Source of the DNA: Planococcus halotolerans
GTDB taxonomy: Bacteria > Bacillota > Bacilli > Bacillales_A > Planococcaceae
Length of the DNA: 64,000 bases
Direction: 5' to 3'
Assembly: GCF_003289955.1 (NCBI RefSeq)
Contig: NZ_QLZR01000001.1
Coordinates: 806,001-870,000, forward strand
The notes under the pieces: generated by a model
Told to the model about the DNA's origin: nothing
The model's input: only the letters and a program-made list of their open reading frames with translations
Databases searched by the model: none
Translations under genes and position numbers: made by a program
Shown: piece after piece, positions 59,939 through 64,000 of the stretch
Layout: each line of letters begins with the position of its first letter
How positions within the stretch are numbered: position 1 is the stretch's first letter

Positions 59939-60623
59939 ATCCCACACCTGCCTTTACTTGCACCGGCAATTCCCATGTCTCCATCGTCCAGGCCTGCTGC
60001 CAGAAATTCCATTCGTAATAGCTGCTGCGACGGAAACGGTCCTTCAATTCCTGACGCCGAACCGCCGACAGCCCTTCCGCCAAACGATCCATCCGTCCGA
60101 TCTGCTCCTGCACCAATTCGCCAAACCATTCCGAACCATAAGTCTCGATCCACCGGTCGTAAATCGGATGCCCCGGTTCGGCATCTTTCAAGTTCTCTCC
60201 AATTTCATAATAAAGCCAGTAGCACGGCAAAATCGTTGCCAGTACATCCGCAAGATCACCTTCCATCGCCCGGTACATATGCGACACATAAGCATATGCA
60301 CTCGGCGACGGTTCGAATTTTTTCCAATCTTCCTCCGTTACTCCAAGCATGCCCATGAATGATTCATGAAGCGCCATTTCCGCCGCACACGTCTGCTCCG
60401 AGTGATGCGCAAAGCTTTTCGTCGTGGCCAGATCCGGTGCCTTGAGTGCGCCGACCGCCTGCATCTTCGCAAAATTCGTCAGATAATAAGCGTCCTGCAT
60501 CACGTAATAGCGGAATATCTCCACCGGCAAACTGCCGTCCGCAATCCCTTTCACAAATGGGTGATCAAAACTCGCTTGCCATAACCCCTCGCACTCTTGT
60601 CGCACTTCCTGTGTAAATTTCAT
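59928..60623 (-). CDS. tenA: Aminopyrimidine aminohydrolase (thiaminase II)
   Basis: A 231-residue, all-helical TenA protein that hydrolyses aminopyrimidine breakdown products of thiamine to hydroxymethylpyrimidine. The catalytic cysteine is in TILPCYWLYYEIGE (about residue 134), with FRYYVMQDAYYL and SSYYEWNFWQQAW completing the pocket. It is the first gene after the TPP riboswitch, so the operon is geared to salvage (TenA, ThiM, ThiD, ThiW) plus the final ThiE step. Confidence 0.96.
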   Translation of the reverse strand: MKFTQEVRQECEGLWQASFDHPFVKGIADGSLPVEIFRYYVMQDAYYLTNFAKMQAVGALKAPDLATTKSFAHHSEQTCAAEMALHESFMGMLGVTEEDWKKFEPSPSAYAYVSHMYRAMEGDLADVLATILPCYWLYYEIGENLKDAEPGHPIYDRWIETYGSEWFGELVQEQIGRMDRLAEGLSAVRRQELKDRFRRSSYYEWNFWQQAWTMETWELPVQVKAGVGYDQ

Positions 60624-60644
60624 CTTCTCCAGCCCCTTTCAGGC

Positions 60645-60811
60645 AAAATAAAATACCGCTTTCCAGTAAAGGAAAGCGGCAATCATATACACAAAGGAAT
60701 AGAGAAATCCGGCATACGCTCGCCCACTTCCCTCCGCTGGTATAATCCAGATCAGGTTCAAAGGGTCCGAGCGTTGCTCGTCTCAGCCGGTAACCGGCTC
60801 CCCCAGTGGTG
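60645..60811 (-). ncRNA. TPP riboswitch (THI-box) of the tenA operon
   Basis: On the minus strand the aptamer (60811 to about 60722) shows ACTGGGGGAGCC, GGCTGAGA, the ACCCTTTGAACCTGATCTGG core, ATTATACCAGCGGAGGGAAG and a closing GTGG. A terminator with arms CCGCTTTCC/GGAAAGCGG and TATTTTATTTT follows at 60645-60679, just before tenA. Thiamine diphosphate should stop transcription of the operon. Confidence 0.97.
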
Positions 60812-60905
60812 CATGTATTCAGTTGTTCCCTCAAAGATTATCACATAGTCAGAAAAATCACAAATATATTTCTGAAGAGAGGATTTGACACGGAGATTTT
60901 GGGTG

Positions 60906-60940
60906 AACGCACGCAAATTGACTTAATCGCACGTAAATGT
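60906..60940 (+). repeat. Family A repeat, two units
   Basis: GAACGCACGCAAAT (AACG at 60906) and TTAATCGCACGTAAAT (ATCG at 60926) are 20 bp apart, immediately before the terminator of the predicted small RNA. Confidence 0.65.
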
Positions 60941-60957
60941 TTCAATCCGCCTGAAAA

Positions 60958-61074
60958 ACAAAAAACACCCCGCCAAAAGGCAGGGTGTATCGATATTTGC
61001 GGCGTCCAAGCCACGCTCCACAACGTGTTCCTCTAGGGAATGCTTGTCCGTCTTACGCAAATGAGCTCATCGCG
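60958..61074 (-). ncRNA. Candidate structured small RNA, unassigned family
   Basis: On the minus strand, a strong promoter (61081-61109) leads into about 115 nt that end in a strong terminator (ACACCCTGCC/GGCGGGGTGT, T run, 60958-60988). No ribosome binding site with a usable frame is present. Predicted pairing: ATTTGCG with CGCAAAT closes the body, CAAGC with GCTTG forms an inner helix, and between them lie two small hairpins, TTCC-CTAGA-GGAA and CACG-TTGTGGAG-CGTG, a three-way-junction shape. I do not recognise it as SRP RNA, 6S RNA, tmRNA, RNase P RNA or a known riboswitch. Confidence 0.65.
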
Positions 61075-61080
61075 TCTCTA

Positions 61081-61109
61081 ACAATAAGGCCTAACAGGCA
61101 ATAAGTCAA
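61081..61109 (-). promoter_or_regulatory. Promoter of the candidate small RNA
   Basis: On minus TTGACT (61104-61109) and TATTGT (61081-61086) are exactly 17 bp apart, with an expected start near 61074. Confidence 0.75.
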
Positions 61110-61119
61110 TGTATTTCGC

Positions 61120-61677
61120 TCACTGCGAGGCGTATTCTGCCGCCGTGATCTTATACAACACATGCCTTTTCAACGGGCTGCCTTCTTCCAATTTCGGATG
61201 GTCGAATTCGCCCGCTTTTTTCATCCCGATCCGCTGCATGACCGTTTCGGAAGGATGGTTGAGTGTCGCTGTAAATGACACAATTTCGTTCATGCCCAAA
61301 ACGCCGAATGCGTAATCCAGACAAGATTTTGCTCCTTCTGTGGCATAGCCCCGTTTCCAGAATTTATTGTCCAGCCGCCAGCCGATTTCAACGGCACCTT
61401 GGAAACCGGCGTCAAAGCCGACTTCAAGCAATCCGATAAAGCCGATGAACACCCTGTCTTCCTTGCGTTCGACTGCCCATATTCCAAAGCCTTTTTCCTC
61501 TGTATGCTGCTCGAATCGCTCAATCAGCTTGTCCGACTCAATTTGCGTTAGCATATTCGGAAAATACTCCATCACCTGAGGATCCGCATTCATGCGGGCA
61601 AACGCTCCCCTATCGTCAGACTTCCATCTCCGGAAACCGAGCCGTTCGGATTCGAAAATATACCGGTCGTCCATCAT
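61120..61677 (-). CDS. GNAT family N-acetyltransferase (RimJ/RimL type)
   Basis: A 185-residue acetyltransferase. ESERLGFRRWKSDDRGAFARMN opens the fold, KFWKRGYATEGAKSCLDYAF is the acetyl-CoA loop and NHPSETVMQRIGMKKAGEF the C-terminal region. It resembles acetyltransferases that modify small molecules or protein N-termini; the acceptor is unknown. The start ATG overlaps the stop of the LURP/YxjI gene by 4 bp, so the two are cotranscribed. The small-RNA promoter begins within about 15 bp of its stop codon. Confidence 0.9.
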   Translation of the reverse strand: MMDDRYIFESERLGFRRWKSDDRGAFARMNADPQVMEYFPNMLTQIESDKLIERFEQHTEEKGFGIWAVERKEDRVFIGFIGLLEVGFDAGFQGAVEIGWRLDNKFWKRGYATEGAKSCLDYAFGVLGMNEIVSFTATLNHPSETVMQRIGMKKAGEFDHPKLEEGSPLKRHVLYKITAAEYASQ

Positions 61678-62165
61678 GTTGCCGCAGCCGTAGCCGCTTC
61701 ATCCGCCTTCACACAATCGATTGCCACGACAAGCGCAATAAGCAGATGCTCCATCTCTTCATCCAGCACCTTGACCTCGTAAGTATCGCCCCAGGTCAGC
61801 CATTGCTTGCTGACGGAACCGACGACTTTGCCGTGCTGCAATACCTCAAAATTCATATCCCACCAATTGCCGCGCACTTCGACGCCTTCAGCATCAATCG
61901 TGTATTTCGCTTTGAAAAAAGTGAATTCCTTTTTGATCGTCAACACTTCACGGCCGTCCACTTCCACGAAAAACTTCGGCAACAGACTGAATACTTTTTT
62001 GGTAATCAACGCGATGTCCTTGCGGGTGGGATCCATGATGGTAAACGTCTTCGGAATTTGCAGGAAGCTGCCTTCGACGTAATAGACATCCTGCTGTTCC
62101 TTGTCCTTAACCGTGAATTTGCCGCTTAGACTAAACACTTTCTGTTTCATATAAAGCTGTCTCAT
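61674..62165 (-). CDS. LURP-one-related / YxjI family protein
   Basis: A 163-residue beta-rich protein of the Tubby-like LOR fold. It opens LYMKQKVFSLSGKFTVKDKEQQDVYYVEGSFL, and the repeated strand pattern around FTIMDPTRKDIALITKKVFSLLPKFFVEVDG is typical of B. subtilis YxjI. The biochemical role is unknown; related proteins may scramble or bind phospholipids. It is 22 bp downstream of a sensor kinase gene and coupled to the acetyltransferase gene. Confidence 0.87.
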   Translation of the reverse strand: MRQLYMKQKVFSLSGKFTVKDKEQQDVYYVEGSFLQIPKTFTIMDPTRKDIALITKKVFSLLPKFFVEVDGREVLTIKKEFTFFKAKYTIDAEGVEVRGNWWDMNFEVLQHGKVVGSVSKQWLTWGDTYEVKVLDEEMEHLLIALVVAIDCVKADEAATAAAT

Positions 62166-62187
62166 TGCCCATCCCCCTTAGCCTTTT

Positions 62188-64000
62188 TCAATCCGTCTTA
62201 TCAATAGGAAATCGTGTGAAGAAAATCGTGCCTTCAGGTCCGGTTTCAATTTCAATCGTGGCATTGTGTCGCGCCGCTACAGCGTAGCAGATGCCGAGAC
62301 CCAGGCCGGTTCCCTCGTCTTTTGTTGTGTAGAAAGGCGTTCCGATTTTCTCGATAATCTCGGAATCTATGCCGCTTCCCTGGTCCTGCACAGCCAGCAT
62401 GACACAATTATCGTTCTCCACATACGTCCCGATTGTCAGCGTCTGCCCCTCTTCCATCGCTTCAAGGCCATTGCGGTACAAATTAATGATCATTTGCCGG
62501 ATTTCGTTATGGTTCAACAATAAGTCCGGAATTTCCTGCGTGTAAATCTCAAGATGTTTGTTTTGGTTGAAGGTGTCAATTTTTATTATCGGTGAAATGT
62601 CATGGATGATGGTGTTCAGATTCATCATTTTCATGTCTGAAGTCCGCGTGTTGCCGACCGACAGGAATTCGGTGATGATTGCATTTGCGCGGTCCAGTTC
62701 ATCAATCATCAAATTGAAATGTCCGGCATGCGGCACCAATAATTCATCCGTTTTCAACAATTGCAGAAATCCTCTGACCGTCGTCATCGGATTGCGGATT
62801 TCATGGCTGATTCCCGCTGCCATCTGGCCAATCAAATCCAGGTTCGCCAATCTCTTCAACTCTTTTTCATATTTTTTCTTTTCCTTGATATTCTTCAGCA
62901 TGCAGCAAATGCCGTCATCAAAAGGATAAGCCGTTACTTCATACCAATAATCTTCTTCTTCGGATAGCGTCTCAAAACGCACCGTGACCCGTTCGTGCAT
63001 CGCACGGTGAAATTCCGTATAAATTACCGTATCCACGATTTCCGGAAAAACCTCCCAGATATTTTTGCCCATCACATCTTCTGGTCTTCTTCCTCCAGGC
63101 AGAAAATGATGCTGATTCATATAAACATATTCCCATTCTTTATTCAGCGCGAAAAATCCGTCGGTAATACTCTCGACGACACTGTTGACCCGCTTGTTTG
63201 CAGCGTACAGCGCACTCGTCCGCTCTTCGACCATCACTTCCAATTGGTCCATGTACAATAAATTCGAGAACACAGGCGCAGTCGCGTCTACAATCGATTG
63301 CGCCAGGAGAATCTGCGGATCTTTAATATAATCCTTTCGTTCCAACGGGCTTATTGCTGAAATAACTCCTTGCACTTTTCCCATCGAAACCAGCGGAAAG
63401 AGCATCAAATCCATATCGTCAGCCATCACTAAACGCATCCGCTTACGGAGTGAAACCGCATCATTCAGCAAGTCCGTATAGTTTGCCAGCGAACCGAGCT
63501 GTTTCAGGTTTTCATTCCATTCCGCTTCCGTCTTTTCGCCTGCTTTATAGAATGCTGTCTGCTTGCCGCCTTGGGCCAAAGAAGGCTTTACAATATGGGC
63601 AGCAAAATCACAGCCGGCAGCCGTTTTTTCCAAATAGGCAAAGCAGGTTTTCAAGCTTTCCCGAATCGTGGAACACAGCGACAGCTCTTGAGTCAAATCC
63701 AGCAGCAATTGCTTTTCTTCAAGCAATTTTTCTTTCTGGGAAAGGGACTTCGCGTTTTGAATCGCGACGGCCGCCATGTTCACGTAAGCTTCGACGCTTT
63801 CAATCTCCGCCTGCGTTAAGTTCATCGGCGTGCCGTAATCGAACAGGAACACAAGACCGAATAGTTCCTCGTTAAAGGATATCGGCAACGCCAGTAAAGA
63901 CTTGATCTGGAAAGCTTCAACCGATCTTGGATCCGGACGCTGGTCGGTTGAAGTGTCCCGTATATAAATGGTTTTCCGGGTCTCGATCACTTCCGCTGCG
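62188..64000 (-). CDS. Sensor histidine kinase with GAF and PAS domains (partial, N-terminus cut by window)
   Basis: The frame stays open to the window edge, reading AAEVIETRKTIYIRDTS at 64000, so the N-terminus is missing. Visible order: a GAF domain (LLALPISFNEELFGLVFLFDYG to AAVAIQNAK), a second GAF-like region, a PAS domain (VVESITDGFFALNKEWEYVYMN), the dimerisation domain with the phosphorylated histidine in MAAGISHEIRNPMTTVRGFLQLL, and an ATPase domain ending GTGLGLGICYAVAARH. The layout resembles sporulation-type or KinE-like kinases of Bacillales. No response regulator gene is adjacent in the window. Confidence 0.93.
   Translation of the reverse strand, partial: AAEVIETRKTIYIRDTSTDQRPDPRSVEAFQIKSLLALPISFNEELFGLVFLFDYGTPMNLTQAEIESVEAYVNMAAVAIQNAKSLSQKEKLLEEKQLLLDLTQELSLCSTIRESLKTCFAYLEKTAAGCDFAAHIVKPSLAQGGKQTAFYKAGEKTEAEWNENLKQLGSLANYTDLLNDAVSLRKRMRLVMADDMDLMLFPLVSMGKVQGVISAISPLERKDYIKDPQILLAQSIVDATAPVFSNLLYMDQLEVMVEERTSALYAANKRVNSVVESITDGFFALNKEWEYVYMNQHHFLPGGRRPEDVMGKNIWEVFPEIVDTVIYTEFHRAMHERVTVRFETLSEEEDYWYEVTAYPFDDGICCMLKNIKEKKKYEKELKRLANLDLIGQMAAGISHEIRNPMTTVRGFLQLLKTDELLVPHAGHFNLMIDELDRANAIITEFLSVGNTRTSDMKMMNLNTIIHDISPIIKIDTFNQNKHLEIYTQEIPDLLLNHNEIRQMIINLYRNGLEAMEEGQTLTIGTYVENDNCVMLAVQDQGSGIDSEIIEKIGTPFYTTKDEGTGLGLGICYAVAARHNATIEIETGPEGTIFFTRFPIDKTD

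Overview
The window looks like chromosomal DNA of a low-to-moderate GC Gram-positive bacterium of the Bacillales, most likely a Planococcaceae member (Planococcus, Planomicrobium or a relative). This is inferred from protein resemblance to Bacillus families (YvgN, GsiB, YwqA, YcgT, MtnW/MtnX, ThiW), from AGGAGG-type ribosome binding sites, from T-box, SAM-I and TPP leaders, and from a perfect Bacillus-type parS site at 792-807. I see no rRNA, tRNA, CRISPR array, prophage or transposase.

Layout. 1-3.8 kb: acetyltransferases, parS, two small membrane proteins and an FAD oxidoreductase. 4.5-8.1 kb: gluconate catabolism (gnd then gntK on minus) with a divergent RpiR-type regulator. 8.2-16 kb: a T-box-controlled MFS exporter, a dicarboxylate/amino-acid symporter, a YvgN-like reductase, a TauE permease, acetyltransferases and two phosphatases. 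16-21 kb: iron acquisition, with a YcgT-like ferredoxin-NADP reductase facing a hydroxamate-siderophore ABC operon across a perfect Fur box. 21.5-25 kb: flavin reductase, EAL protein and a GltS symporter of more AT-rich style. 25.4-36 kb: methionine salvage. One SAM riboswitch drives mtnK-mtnA plus a ribose-type ABC transporter leftwards, and a second drives mtnW-mtnX-mtnB-mtnD rightwards. 36-39 kb: mgtE and small genes. 39.6-45 kb: an ABC exporter whose permease is split by a frameshift, a Bcr-type MFS and a second TauE. 44.7-48.7 kb: proB-proA, a second short proB and a Nudix hydrolase. 49-57 kb: SNF2 helicase, diguanylate cyclase, GsiB-like stress protein, PgeF-type protein and gamma-glutamyltransferase. 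57.2-60.8 kb: TPP-riboswitch operon tenA-thiM-thiD-thiE-thiW. 61-64 kb: a likely structured small RNA, an acetyltransferase, a LURP/YxjI protein and a truncated sensor kinase.

The most unusual feature is a set of short-period repeat arrays confined to intergenic DNA. Four core sequences recur (TTTAATCGC, TTTGRGGTGCGG, TTTAGTTGCGGT, TACTKTCC), each about 12 bp, spaced exactly 20 or 21 bp apart in runs of 2-5. They are usually combined with one or two GC-rich hairpins that lie beside the 3' end or terminator of a neighbouring gene. The two-helical-turn spacing, the fixed distance of about 80 bp between sub-arrays, and the conserved linker point to an organised element family rather than decayed coding sequence. 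A second notable signal is a probable free-standing structured RNA at 60958-61074 with its own promoter and terminator.
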